Shown here: positions 44,478 to 52,840 of the stretch, piece by piece
Layout: each line of letters starts with the position of its first letter
How positions within the stretch are numbered: the stretch's first letter is position 1
Origin: JAKJGA01 sp029554345
GTDB taxonomy: Bacteria > Spirochaetota > UBA4802 > JAFGJZ01
DNA length: 64,000 nucleotides
Assembly: GCA_035395685.1 (NCBI GenBank)
Contig: DAOPBR010000007.1
Coordinates: 8,411 to 72,410 of the forward strand
Direction of reading: 5' to 3'
The notes under the pieces: generated by a model
What the model saw: only the letters and a program-made list of their open reading frames with translations
Database searches by the model: none
What the model was told of the DNA's origin: nothing
Program-made: the position numbers and the translations under genes

Positions 44478-45571
44478 AAGGAGTAAATCTAAACTGCGAA
44501 ACTAATTGTCGCTTTTTCAAGTTTTACAAAAATTCGAGAGAAGCTATGTTCATCACGAATATCGACGGAACTTATTTCGATGTAAATAAAAGCATGGAAA
44601 AACTTCTCGGCTATTCACGTGATGAATTCCTTTCAATGAAAGCCGCCGATACTTACTTTGACCAGTCCGAACGCTCGGCTTACAGAAGCATGATTGAAAA
44701 AGACGGAGTGGTTCACAATTATCCTATAACACTCAAGCGCAAAGATACCTCGCCTCTTCCCTGCCTAATAGATGCAGTAACATGGGAAGAAGACGGAGTT
44801 CTCAAAGGATATCACGGCATAATAAAAACCCGTGATGACGTAATGGATTCATTTCAGAATCTTTTTCTGAAATTAAAAAATGAAGAAGAAAAGCTGAAAA
44901 ATGAAAGACGTAATCTCGCAAACGACGCCAAACTTCTGATGCAGTATGTTTCGGATGATCTGATACGCCACATTCAGGACACGGGAGAGAATCCGCTTTC
45001 AAGCACAAAGAAAAAAGGAACGATGATGTTCTTTGATATCAGAAATTCTACCGCAATAGCCGGGAAACTTCAGCCTGATGTTTTCGCGTCATTGCTTTCG
45101 GATATTTTTACTGACACGATGGATCTCATATACGGCAACAGCGGCTCAGTTAATAAACTCGTCGGTGACGGATTTCTGGCGACTTTCGGATGCCCGGTTT
45201 CATGCGGAAATGATGCTGAAAATGCAGTCAGAAGCGCACTTCAGATAATGGAATATTTGAAAACATTCAACGATGTCAGACCTGATTATCTTGCAGAACC
45301 TATAAAAGCCGGAATAGGAATCGCGACCGGAACGGTTTTTTCGGGCGTTATAGGTTCGGTAAGACGGCAGGAATATACCGTTCTAGGAGATGCTGTAAAC
45401 ATTGCAAGCAGGCTTGAGTCATTTACAAAGAACGTCAATTTCAATATAATAATTGATGAAAACACATACCGTGAAACTTCTGAAATATGCAAGTGGGGAA
45501 AAATAGCAAACGTGATGCTGCGCGGCAAACCGGACGCGTTTACTCTGTACGGTTACAACAGCTTAGGGTAA
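44474..45571 (+). CDS. PAS-domain class III adenylate/guanylate cyclase
   Basis: A 365-residue cytoplasmic protein. Residues 15-130 are a PAS domain (SREAMFITNIDGTYFDVNKSM, LLGYSRDEFLSM). A coiled linker (LKLKNEEEKLKNERRNLAND) follows, then a class III cyclase catalytic domain with the two metal Asp residues in MMFFDIRNST and LVGDGFLATFG and the transition-state Asn/Arg region in VLGDAVNIASRLE. It makes cAMP or cGMP; substrate residues were not resolved. Its ATG overlaps the Amt-kinase stop (ATGA), so it is made in step with the sensor. It is the last gene of the operon. Confidence 0.92.
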   Translation: MKGVNLNCETNCRFFKFYKNSREAMFITNIDGTYFDVNKSMEKLLGYSRDEFLSMKAADTYFDQSERSAYRSMIEKDGVVHNYPITLKRKDTSPLPCLIDAVTWEEDGVLKGYHGIIKTRDDVMDSFQNLFLKLKNEEEKLKNERRNLANDAKLLMQYVSDDLIRHIQDTGENPLSSTKKKGTMMFFDIRNSTAIAGKLQPDVFASLLSDIFTDTMDLIYGNSGSVNKLVGDGFLATFGCPVSCGNDAENAVRSALQIMEYLKTFNDVRPDYLAEPIKAGIGIATGTVFSGVIGSVRRQEYTVLGDAVNIASRLESFTKNVNFNIIIDENTYRETSEICKWGKIANVMLRGKPDAFTLYGYNSLG

Positions 45572-45670
45572 AACATCCTGATTAGTCAGTCTTTTCTTTG
45601 GCATAGGATTTTCATCAGGATATTCCATCGAAAGTAATGAAGCCGCACTGATGTTATCTCCAATGATAAT

Positions 45671-46513
45671 TTAATAACTGATTTTACTTTTTAAAAATGT
45701 TCCATTATCCAAATCTTCAAAAGCCTTAGCAAGCTCTTCTCTCGTATTCATTACAATGGGACCGCCCCATGCAACAGGTTCATTCAGACGTTTTGAACTT
45801 ATCCACAAAATCTGACAAGGACTCCCAGCTGATTTAATAATAACATTATCGCCTTCAGATAATTTAACAGCAGTCTTTTCGCTGATGTAATCTTTCCCGA
45901 CAACAGCATCACCGGTCAGAGTAAAAACAGTCACAGACATTTCGGCTTCTGTATTAATTGAAATTGAACCTTCTGCTTCGAGATGGATATCATAATAGTC
46001 AAGCGGCAGATACTTGCTCATAAAACCTTTATGTTCTTTATACGAACCCGCGAGCAATCTAAGCATACCATTCGGTATTGGAATTTCCTGAATATCAGAA
46101 TTTTTAACTCGATGATATTCCGGAGGCGACATTTTATTCCTTGCCGGCATGTTAAGCCAAAGCTGAACGCCGAGAAGTCTTTCTGAAGCCGGCAGATTTT
46201 CTTCATGCAAAATTCCCGAACCTGCGGTCATCCACTGCACTTCACCGTCACCGATTGTATCTTCATTTCCGAGACTGTCCTTGTGAGACATTTTACCCTT
46301 GTAAACATAGCTGATAGTTTCAATTCCGCGATGAGGATGCATTGGGAAACCGGCGATATAATCATTCGGATTAGTGCTGTCGAAGGAATCAAGAAGCAGA
46401 ATCGGATCATATTCATCAACTGTTGTATTTCCAAGAACTCTCACCAGATTAACTCCGGCTCCATCTACGGTTCTGAAACCTGTAATAGTATTCGATATTT
46501 TACGTTCCATCAC
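45671..46513 (-). CDS. Pirin-family protein
   Basis: A 280-residue bicupin of the pirin family. The N-terminal cupin holds the metal ligands in FPMHPHRGIETISYV and MTAGSGILHEE (three His and one Glu). The C-terminal cupin (about 160-250) is degenerate. Bacterial pirins are reported as quercetin dioxygenases or as regulators of other enzymes; the role here is unknown. The length is normal. It stands alone, convergent with the cyclase gene about 100 bases away. Confidence 0.93.
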   Translation of the reverse strand: MMERKISNTITGFRTVDGAGVNLVRVLGNTTVDEYDPILLLDSFDSTNPNDYIAGFPMHPHRGIETISYVYKGKMSHKDSLGNEDTIGDGEVQWMTAGSGILHEENLPASERLLGVQLWLNMPARNKMSPPEYHRVKNSDIQEIPIPNGMLRLLAGSYKEHKGFMSKYLPLDYYDIHLEAEGSISINTEAEMSVTVFTLTGDAVVGKDYISEKTAVKLSEGDNVIIKSAGSPCQILWISSKRLNEPVAWGGPIVMNTREELAKAFEDLDNGTFLKSKISY

Positions 46514-46746
46514 ACCGCCATTATATCAGATCTATTGGATCGAATAATACTATAACTCCAATTCCTTATAATTTCAATATTTCTTTTTTATTTCAGAATC
46601 AGAACTTCTTCGATAGAATAATATTTTTTAAAGTAAACAGCAAAGAGTCCTATTGTAAAATATGTTGAAAGTATTATTTCTATTAAATGTAACACCGTAG
46701 ATACAAGGTTATCAGAAAACCAATCTTTAAGTTATATGGCTTCATG

Positions 46747-46796
46747 CAATAGTTCCTTAGTAGATTAACTATAATTCATCTACTAAGGAACTATTG
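46747..46796. terminator. Perfect 19-bp inverted repeat at the end of the broken lipoprotein gene
   Basis: Arms 46747-46765 and 46778-46796 are perfectly complementary over 19 bases, with a 12-base loop. The gene's stop codon (46783-46785) lies within one arm. It probably ends transcription of that gene on the minus strand, but no run of T follows, so another role is possible. Confidence 0.5.
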
Positions 46797-47590
46797 AAAC
46801 TTTTGCCTTGTTTTTCATCATGTCGGTTGCAGGGTATTGAGTCGTAGATGCTGTTGGATCGACAGTATTTAAATATTTTGCATCTGTCTGAAGAACGCCT
46901 GCCGGTCTGCTGACACCGTCTATGGTAACTGCAGAATACGGAGTCCAGCCTGCAAAATCAAACTCAACTTCACCGCTTGCAGGAAAATTATCAAGATCAA
47001 TAACTGCTTTATAAAGAATAGACGGCTGATCACTAAAATATTGATTAGCATCGAAGGAATGTTCTATCTCAAAATAAACCGTGAATTCTCGCAAATCACC
47101 GGATATACTTTTGGTAACGGTAAATCCGCCCCTCCCCCGTGAAACATTTGCACCAATCGGAACAGCTATCTGCTTACCAACTTCATTTCCTGAATTCGCA
47201 GCCGGGAGATTGGGAGTCGCGGAAGTTACTGCGTCAATGCCCGCTGAAGGCAGAGATGCTTCCATTACAGTCTTTTTGTTTAAACGCCAATAAGCAAGAG
47301 ATGAACCGATTTGTCCGAATGGATTTCTAGACCTTCCCGTAATCAGTATTGGAAGGATTGTATTATCAGTATTGCTTTCAAGCCAGATACAGTATATCTG
47401 AGAACCCGCCCACACAACACCTTCATTATAAGTTATTTTGATTACTGTGTCTTCCAATGGATTAGGATCTTTCGGTTCCGGATCATCACTCGAACCGCCG
47501 CCAGAACCGCCGCAAGCCGGAAGCCGGAAGCAGAAGTCCCAAGACTAATGCGGTCATGAGACTACCGAATTTTGCTCTTTTGTTTTTCAT
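46783..47590 (-). pseudogene. Lipoprotein gene disrupted by a 7-bp tandem duplication
   Basis: The gene starts at ATG 47590 with a lipoprotein signal (MKNKRAKFGSLMTALVLGLL). It then runs out of frame because AAGCCGG (plus strand) is present twice, at 47514-47520 and 47521-47527. Removing one copy gives an 801-base frame, 266 codons plus stop, with a perfect lipobox LPAC followed by GGSGGGSSDDPEPKDP. The mature part (from about 47457 to 46783) is beta-rich and ends NKAKVSIVP; I do not recognise a family. As sequenced, translation from the signal stops after about 34 codons. It could be phase-variable, newly broken, or an assembly error. Confidence 0.75.
47514..47531. repeat. 7-bp tandem duplication in the lipoprotein signal sequence
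   Basis: AAGCCGG twice followed by AAGC. The extra seven bases shift the frame exactly at the lipobox of the 46783-47590 gene. Confidence 0.9.
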
Positions 47591-47924
47591 ATTTAATAAT
47601 ACCCTGGGAATTATCTTTTATTATCAATTTTGAATGTCAAGGATATTTAGTTCTATTAGTAATTCATATTAGCGGTTTAGCAAAAATTACAAATTAAATC
47701 CATATCTAAACATATATAATCGCAACCAAATTGCCGCATTACTGAAAACACTTTATTGCCGGACAATGTTTCGAAAATACATCGCATATTAAAATCCAGC
47801 CGATTACATGGTTTCAGAAGGATATAATCCCAGATGTTCACCTTTTACCGTATTCCAATATAATAAAAACATTGATATTGTAATTAACGAATAGACTATA
47901 TCGGTGATACAATCACGTAAGGAT
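47591..47924. other. AT-rich intergenic region
   Basis: A 334-base stretch between two minus-strand genes. I see no credible ORF, RNA gene or strong terminator. It presumably carries the promoter of the broken lipoprotein gene, but no convincing -35/-10 pair stands out. Confidence 0.5.
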
Positions 47925-48587
47925 TCAAAAACTAACATATGACAGACCCAAATTGAATTCGTGACCGACTGCATCGGTGCAGGAATTCTCTCTCATTTTC
48001 GAATAACTGCCGTAGTAACTTAAAAATATCCCGAATCCAGAATATTCACCAATACGGAAATCATAACCCAACTTTATTCCAAGACCTGCACCGTACTTTG
48101 ATGCACAATTAATACGATCGCTGCCGTAAGTTGCATCATTAAAATACAACGCTTCAGACACATAAACATTTGTGTCCAGCAGATATGACAAAACTCCTAT
48201 TCCGATTGATGAAGAATCATAAATAAGACGCAGTTGTCCTTCGTCATAGGATTTACCGTTTAATCTTGTATTATAAACCGGACATATCGAAAACCTTAAA
48301 TCGGCAAATGGAACTAGTGAACCTGAGAATGCATATCCGCAGGAAACAGCAAGCAAATATGATTTTCCTGAAATTATATATTTACCTTCATCAGACGAAA
48401 CTGAACCTGACATAAAACCGTAACCGGCAGAAATCCGCAGATTGAATCCTTCAGGTTCGATTATCGGGCTGATGTCAGCAGTATTATCATAATTTAAAGT
48501 ATCATTTTCTCCGGCAAAGAAAACACCCGGCAATAACAGCATCAATGTGAAGAAGATAATTTTCCCCCATAAAGGAAATAGACCCAT
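47925..48587 (-). CDS. Exported beta-barrel-like protein
   Basis: A 220-residue protein with signal peptide WGKIIFFTLMLLLPGVFFA and a body of regular amphipathic strands (FNLRISAGYGFMSG, SYLLAVSCGYAFSG, GAGLGIKLGYDFRIG), ending in the aromatic-terminated GHEFNLGLSYVSF. This is the pattern of a small opacity-type outer-membrane barrel. GGAG is six bases before the ATG. It resembles the protein at 22909-23565 in size and layout, though I did not align them in detail. The family and role are not known. Confidence 0.65.
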   Translation of the reverse strand: MGLFPLWGKIIFFTLMLLLPGVFFAGENDTLNYDNTADISPIIEPEGFNLRISAGYGFMSGSVSSDEGKYIISGKSYLLAVSCGYAFSGSLVPFADLRFSICPVYNTRLNGKSYDEGQLRLIYDSSSIGIGVLSYLLDTNVYVSEALYFNDATYGSDRINCASKYGAGLGIKLGYDFRIGEYSGFGIFLSYYGSYSKMRENSCTDAVGHEFNLGLSYVSF

Positions 48588-49003
48588 CTGCCGCTCCTTT
48601 ACAAAAGAAAAACTAATTTATATAAGAAATAATAAATCATCTTAAACTGAATCCGTTTATCCTGACATCTTTAATTGAATTTGTGCACAATTTATTAATA
48701 TTTTCATCTCCACGCAAGTCAATATAAAATCAATCCAGCATATTGGACAACTCAAATCATATTACAATAAACATTAGACATACTATTATTTCAAAAAGTA
48801 ATAATACTCAAATCCATTATGGCAGAGGAAACATTTTTTCTAATTCTTTAACATATTTAATTAGTTTATTTTTTGACACTTTGATACTAAAAATATTAAA
48901 AAAACATCTTTCCAGAATGGCCTATGTAGCGGGAAAAGACATTATCCTGATAACGATATCGAAAGTGAGCGTTATCAGGATAATTCATAATTAAGAAGAA
49001 ATA
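48588..49003. other. AT-rich intergenic region with a terminator
   Basis: A 416-base stretch upstream of the barrel gene and downstream of the beta-helix lipoprotein gene. Apart from the hairpin at 48941-48984 I see no supported gene; a short plus-strand ORF here lacks a ribosome-binding site and protein-like composition. Confidence 0.5.
48941..48984 (-). terminator. Hairpin after the beta-helix lipoprotein gene
   Basis: A perfect 15-base stem (48941-48955 with 48970-48984) and a 14-base loop, 19 bases past the stop of the minus-strand gene. GTCTTTTC follows on that strand, a short T-run. It probably ends transcription there. Confidence 0.65.
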
Positions 49004-50899
49004 CTATTCAAAACTCAAAGTGCTGTGCTTATCGTTGCCGGTTTCTTTCTGGTATTTCGCAAAATCAGCTGCAGTAGATTTGTAACTATCGCCGATCGGA
49101 TCATTAGTCCATAGCATAAAATCCTTATTTTCAGGCTGAATATATGTATTATTGTCAACAACGATCTTTTCAAGATCATTATACAACTGCTGTCCGCCCC
49201 ATGTATCAATTATAAGTGACCGCGCATTCTTAAAAGTATTACCGGTAAAAAACATATTTTTTATCTTCGCGGTACTTTTGAACATCAGAATATGACAACC
49301 CCACAGCCACGGATAATGATTCTCTTCGTTGCCTGACCAGCCGTATCCTGAATCTTCAAGAAGATTATTTTGGAAGTATATATTCTCCATAATGCAGTTT
49401 TCGCCCTGACCCCATACTTCATAAGAGGCTTCACAATTAAAAATATGATTGTTGCGGATGATAATATTACGCTGAATTACTCCGTCAGTTCTGCTTTGAT
49501 TGCTTATTCCGGTATCGAAACATTCACTAACCGAACATCCTTCAATGAGACAATCGCTTGCATTATTCCAGAATTCAATTCCATTGCCGTATCTTCCGCA
49601 ATGTGTCTGAAATGCACCGCCTATATAACTGACATCGCAGTCTTTGATAATAATATTTTTTGTTTCACCGCCGCCGATGCCGTGAGCACCGCCGTGCATA
49701 AGTTTCAGATTCGAGTACTGAACATAACTTACGTTTTCCTGCTGAATGATGTTTCTGCGCTGTGAAAGCTCTATGCTTTTATATAACTTCGCTGGATTAT
49801 CAGAAGATACGACCTTCACTCTTTGATTTTCTGCATCATAAATGAAGTCATTCTGTTTATCCAGCTCATACTCATAGAAACATTTTTCTTTAGATGATGT
49901 TTTATCAAACATAATGTTGCCGATATCAAAAACCAACGGATCTGACTCGAGTTCTTTGAAACTTATATCATCGAAGTATACAGTCGAACCGCTTGGGATG
50001 CTGTCTCCCATGAATAAATCAAATGATGCATCTGATGCCGTAGTTGTTGCTTTGAAGTTATATGTGAAACGCGTCCATGTATCCGTAATTGCAGATGAAA
50101 ACTGAGTCGATTCAAAATATTTCATCGCATTCGACGCATCTCTTTTGTCGATAACACCATATGGACGGAAAGAACTCGTAGCCTTTGCCATGAAACTCAA
50201 CTGATAATTTTTTCCGGCAACAATATTGATATCACTGCTTGAAATATATATATCCCACGAGCTTAGACCGATTTGATCTGCTTTGATACTCAAACATGCA
50301 GGAGCACTGTAATATTCATCAGTATTTCTTATGTACGATCCTTCTGCATTGCCGGATTTTTTTATCTGTATTATCCAGCCGCTAAGATCGGAGTCAAAGG
50401 AACCGTTAGTAATAAGTTCTGAAGCACTCGACTTAATTTTATTTGCAGTACTCCAGATGTTTCCGCCGATATTCTCCCAGTCACTTTCATTGTTCTTTGA
50501 AACTGATCCAAGAATAAGAGGCTTGTCTCCGTCTCCGTAAGATGTATAGTGAATCAGCGCGGAAGAATTGCCGCTCTTCGGTATCAGCTGACCACGCCAT
50601 ACACCGCCGCTTTTAAATTTGATTACATCTCCCGGCTTGAATTCGAATGAATTTACTTTATCAAGAGTTTTCCATGGAGAGTTTATACTCTTTCCGCTAT
50701 TCTCATCATTTCCGTCGTTGCTTACATAATACGTTGTTCCGGTTCCAGTCGTAAAAACAATCGAATCCGTGGGATTCTTCGGACTTTTCGGATTCTTCGG
50801 ATCGTCATCGTTGAAAACATTGTCCGAATCACTTCCGCCGGAAGAGCAGGAACATAGAAGAGAAGCCGTTAAACAAAAAAGCGCAAGTTTCTTAATCAT
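49004..50899 (-). CDS. Beta-helix lipoprotein with an inserted carbohydrate-binding-like module
   Basis: A 631-residue lipoprotein. The signal ends LLCSC and is followed by a Ser/Gly/Asp-Pro-rich tether. TYYVSNDGNDENSGKSINSPWKTL is the usual opening of secreted right-handed beta-helix (pectate lyase-like) proteins. Residues about 160-315 look like a CBM4/9-type jelly roll (LITNGSFDSDLSGW ... STVYFDDISFKEL) inserted before the main helix. Parallel beta-helix coils follow (IIIKDCDVSYIGG, CLIEGCSVSECFDTG, IIIRNNHIFNCEA). This suggests binding or cleavage of a polysaccharide outside the cell; no catalytic residues can be assigned. GGGGGAAAAG precedes the ATG. Confidence 0.78.
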   Translation of the reverse strand: MIKKLALFCLTASLLCSCSSGGSDSDNVFNDDDPKNPKSPKNPTDSIVFTTGTGTTYYVSNDGNDENSGKSINSPWKTLDKVNSFEFKPGDVIKFKSGGVWRGQLIPKSGNSSALIHYTSYGDGDKPLILGSVSKNNESDWENIGGNIWSTANKIKSSASELITNGSFDSDLSGWIIQIKKSGNAEGSYIRNTDEYYSAPACLSIKADQIGLSSWDIYISSSDINIVAGKNYQLSFMAKATSSFRPYGVIDKRDASNAMKYFESTQFSSAITDTWTRFTYNFKATTTASDASFDLFMGDSIPSGSTVYFDDISFKELESDPLVFDIGNIMFDKTSSKEKCFYEYELDKQNDFIYDAENQRVKVVSSDNPAKLYKSIELSQRRNIIQQENVSYVQYSNLKLMHGGAHGIGGGETKNIIIKDCDVSYIGGAFQTHCGRYGNGIEFWNNASDCLIEGCSVSECFDTGISNQSRTDGVIQRNIIIRNNHIFNCEASYEVWGQGENCIMENIYFQNNLLEDSGYGWSGNEENHYPWLWGCHILMFKSTAKIKNMFFTGNTFKNARSLIIDTWGGQQLYNDLEKIVVDNNTYIQPENKDFMLWTNDPIGDSYKSTAADFAKYQKETGNDKHSTLSFE

Positions 50900-51311
50900 C
50901 TTTTCCCCCTATTAAGATGTTTGATTGTTTTACCAAATCAGTTTATAGGAATTACCATTTCGGAATTTTTATTTTTTATCCGAAACTCGGGTCTTGCCCG
51001 TCTACTAACCAATTCGGCAAATTGGTTAAATTCATTTTTTATGAAGTTAACCGACGGATGTTATGACTTTGCATATTCTTTTGTCAATACATTTATACAA
51101 TATTGACATATTAGTTATACGATACATATAATTCATTTTGTTAAAGAAATTTCATCACGTAATGTTGTAAATACCGTAGGTTTATCACGTTTTAAGACTT
51201 TGAGATTGACATCTTATTTATATATATAAAAATATATCAGATTCAGGGAATAAAATAAATTTATATTGTCAGGTTAACACCATCGTTGTACAAGCATACT
51301 CATGGCCAATG
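50900..51311. other. AT-rich intergenic region upstream of the beta-helix gene
   Basis: A 412-base stretch. It contains a nine-base inverted repeat, TAACCAATT (51006-51014)/AATTGGTTA (51020-51028), about 110 bases upstream of the lipoprotein start, which could be an operator. A 61-codon plus-strand ORF is not convincing. Nothing else stands out. Confidence 0.45.
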
Positions 51312-51659
51312 TTAGAATAAGTCTTTTTCATTAAATGCCATATTTTTTTTAAATAAAATATCTTCAACATCTCTACGCCCGTCAATAATAGTTATGATAA
51401 CAACAGTTTTATCCTGAATTCTATACATAATCCGCCATGGAGATTCTATTACTTCACGGTACAGGTTAATTTCAAACTGTTTAAATTCAGGAATGATTCT
51501 GCCTTTATTCGGCATAGCCGATAATGAATCAGCTTTTCTTTTTATGTTTTGATAAACTTTCTTTGCGCTATTTTGATTTTCGATGGCGATATATTCAATA
51601 ATTTCTAATAACTCATTTTTCGCAGAATCGACCCATATTACTTCGAATTGAGGTTTCAT
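51312..51659 (-). CDS. ParE/RelE-family toxin
   Basis: A 115-residue protein of the ParE/RelE toxin superfamily. It has the opening FEVIWVDSAKNELLEIIEYIAIENQNSAKKVYQNIKRK helices, then KGRIIPEF, LYREVIESPWRIMYRI and VVIITIIDGRRDVEDIL on the central sheet. ParE toxins poison gyrase and RelE toxins cut mRNA; which applies here cannot be told. It follows its antitoxin gene with a four-base overlap. Confidence 0.88.
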   Translation of the reverse strand: MKPQFEVIWVDSAKNELLEIIEYIAIENQNSAKKVYQNIKRKADSLSAMPNKGRIIPEFKQFEINLYREVIESPWRIMYRIQDKTVVIITIIDGRRDVEDILFKKNMAFNEKDLF

Positions 51660-51934
51660 TTAATCCATTTATGCTTATTTTCGATTTCTGCAAAAACATC
51701 TTTTTGTTTGGAGAATTTTCCATTTTTAAATTCTTTTTCGCCAATAGCCAGCAGTTTAAGCATTGTTAATGCCTTCTTCATGTTTTCGAAACTATCCGGA
51801 TCAAGAATTACGGCTTTTGCAATTCCGTTTTGTGTAACATACATAGGTCTTTTTGTTGAATTTACAGTAGAAAGAACTTCTGTTGTGTTGGCTTTAACAT
51901 ATGAAATCGGTTTGATGTCCTGAATACTGTTCAT
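51656..51934 (-). CDS. Phd/YefM-family antitoxin
   Basis: A 92-residue antitoxin with the Phd/YefM DNA-binding N-terminus (IKPISYVKANTTEVLSTVNSTKRPMYVTQNGIAKAVILDPDSFENM) and a helical C-terminus that would wrap the toxin. It normally represses its own operon, with the toxin as co-repressor. The toxin follows immediately (ATGA overlap). Confidence 0.9.
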   Translation of the reverse strand: MNSIQDIKPISYVKANTTEVLSTVNSTKRPMYVTQNGIAKAVILDPDSFENMKKALTMLKLLAIGEKEFKNGKFSKQKDVFAEIENKHKWIK

Positions 51935-52010
51935 AAAAACCTCAATGATACGACTAAATTATGTACATTATATGGTTATGTCAAGTTCTAAATCAGGTAG
52001 AGAATTATGA

Positions 52011-52073
52011 AAAGATGAAGCAGCCAAAACTTCAGACCAGCCCAATCCCGTATTGCACCCAGGCTTCATCTTT
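52011..52073. repeat. Inverted repeat overlapping the end of the SH3 protein gene
   Basis: AAAGATGAAGC (52011-52021) and GCTTCATCTTT (52063-52073) are perfect 11-base arms around a 41-base loop. It might end transcription of the minus-strand SH3 gene; the long loop makes this uncertain. Confidence 0.3.
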
Positions 52074-52749
52074 CAACAAAAGATATATATTTACCATAGA
52101 CCCAACCGACATCACCGGAATCTGAAACTATTTTATACCAATAGAATTCATCACTTCCAATTTTCTCTTTTGAATCTGATTGCATGACAGAAATGATTTT
52201 TACTTTATTTGCGATTAAACCTTCTATTTTACTTTTTGAACCCGGTTTATTTCTGATTCTTACAGATTCTCCATTTATCACTCCGATTTTGCATTTTGTA
52301 AAATCAGGACCTTCAATCCGCGTTTGGTTTTCAATTATTACATTATATTTATCAATACTGCCGTTATCTTTGATCATTATACAATCTTCTTTGATCGATC
52401 TGATTCTATATTTCTGTATTGATCCATTAATAAAATATATTTCAACATCTACAGTGTTTTCATCAATTTGTTTAAATGATTTAAAATTCAAAGCATGCAA
52501 TCCTGGAAAATGAAATCTATCGCCAATCGGATCAATTATTGTAAAACTATTTACATAGGTATTAGATTTTCCCCAGCCGAATTCTTTCACATCACAATCT
52601 TTACGGTTTCTCAGATTTCCATAATAATCTGAATTATCCCAAATGCCTGAAATCATTTTAAATATTTCAATATTGAAACCCGGAATATTTCTCGCATTTA
52701 ACGGAATAGCGATTAGCAATAATATAATTATAATAAATCTTTTTATCAT
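52066..52749 (-). CDS. Exported protein with a C-terminal bacterial SH3 domain
   Basis: A 227-residue protein with signal peptide MIKRFIIIILLLIAIPLNA and a beta-rich domain of unknown family (residues 25-150). The C-terminal SH3b domain (about 165-225) contains GESVRIRNKPGSKSKIEGLI and WYKIVSDSGDVGWVYGKYI. SH3b domains bind cell-wall peptides or act as spacers in envelope proteins. It is a single gene between the toxin-antitoxin pair and the SNF2 helicase gene. Confidence 0.75.
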   Translation of the reverse strand: MIKRFIIIILLLIAIPLNARNIPGFNIEIFKMISGIWDNSDYYGNLRNRKDCDVKEFGWGKSNTYVNSFTIIDPIGDRFHFPGLHALNFKSFKQIDENTVDVEIYFINGSIQKYRIRSIKEDCIMIKDNGSIDKYNVIIENQTRIEGPDFTKCKIGVINGESVRIRNKPGSKSKIEGLIANKVKIISVMQSDSKEKIGSDEFYWYKIVSDSGDVGWVYGKYISFVER

Positions 52750-52840
52750 TTTACTAACCTTTTAGATAATTTCGGAATAAATTATATTGCTAACATTACT
52801 TATTCATCTTTGGATGACACAATTTAAAAACATATATCAT

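Noticed and set aside
50921..51106. 61-codon plus-strand ORF in the intergenic region
   Set aside because: It has no ribosome-binding site, AT-driven composition and no recognisable motif.
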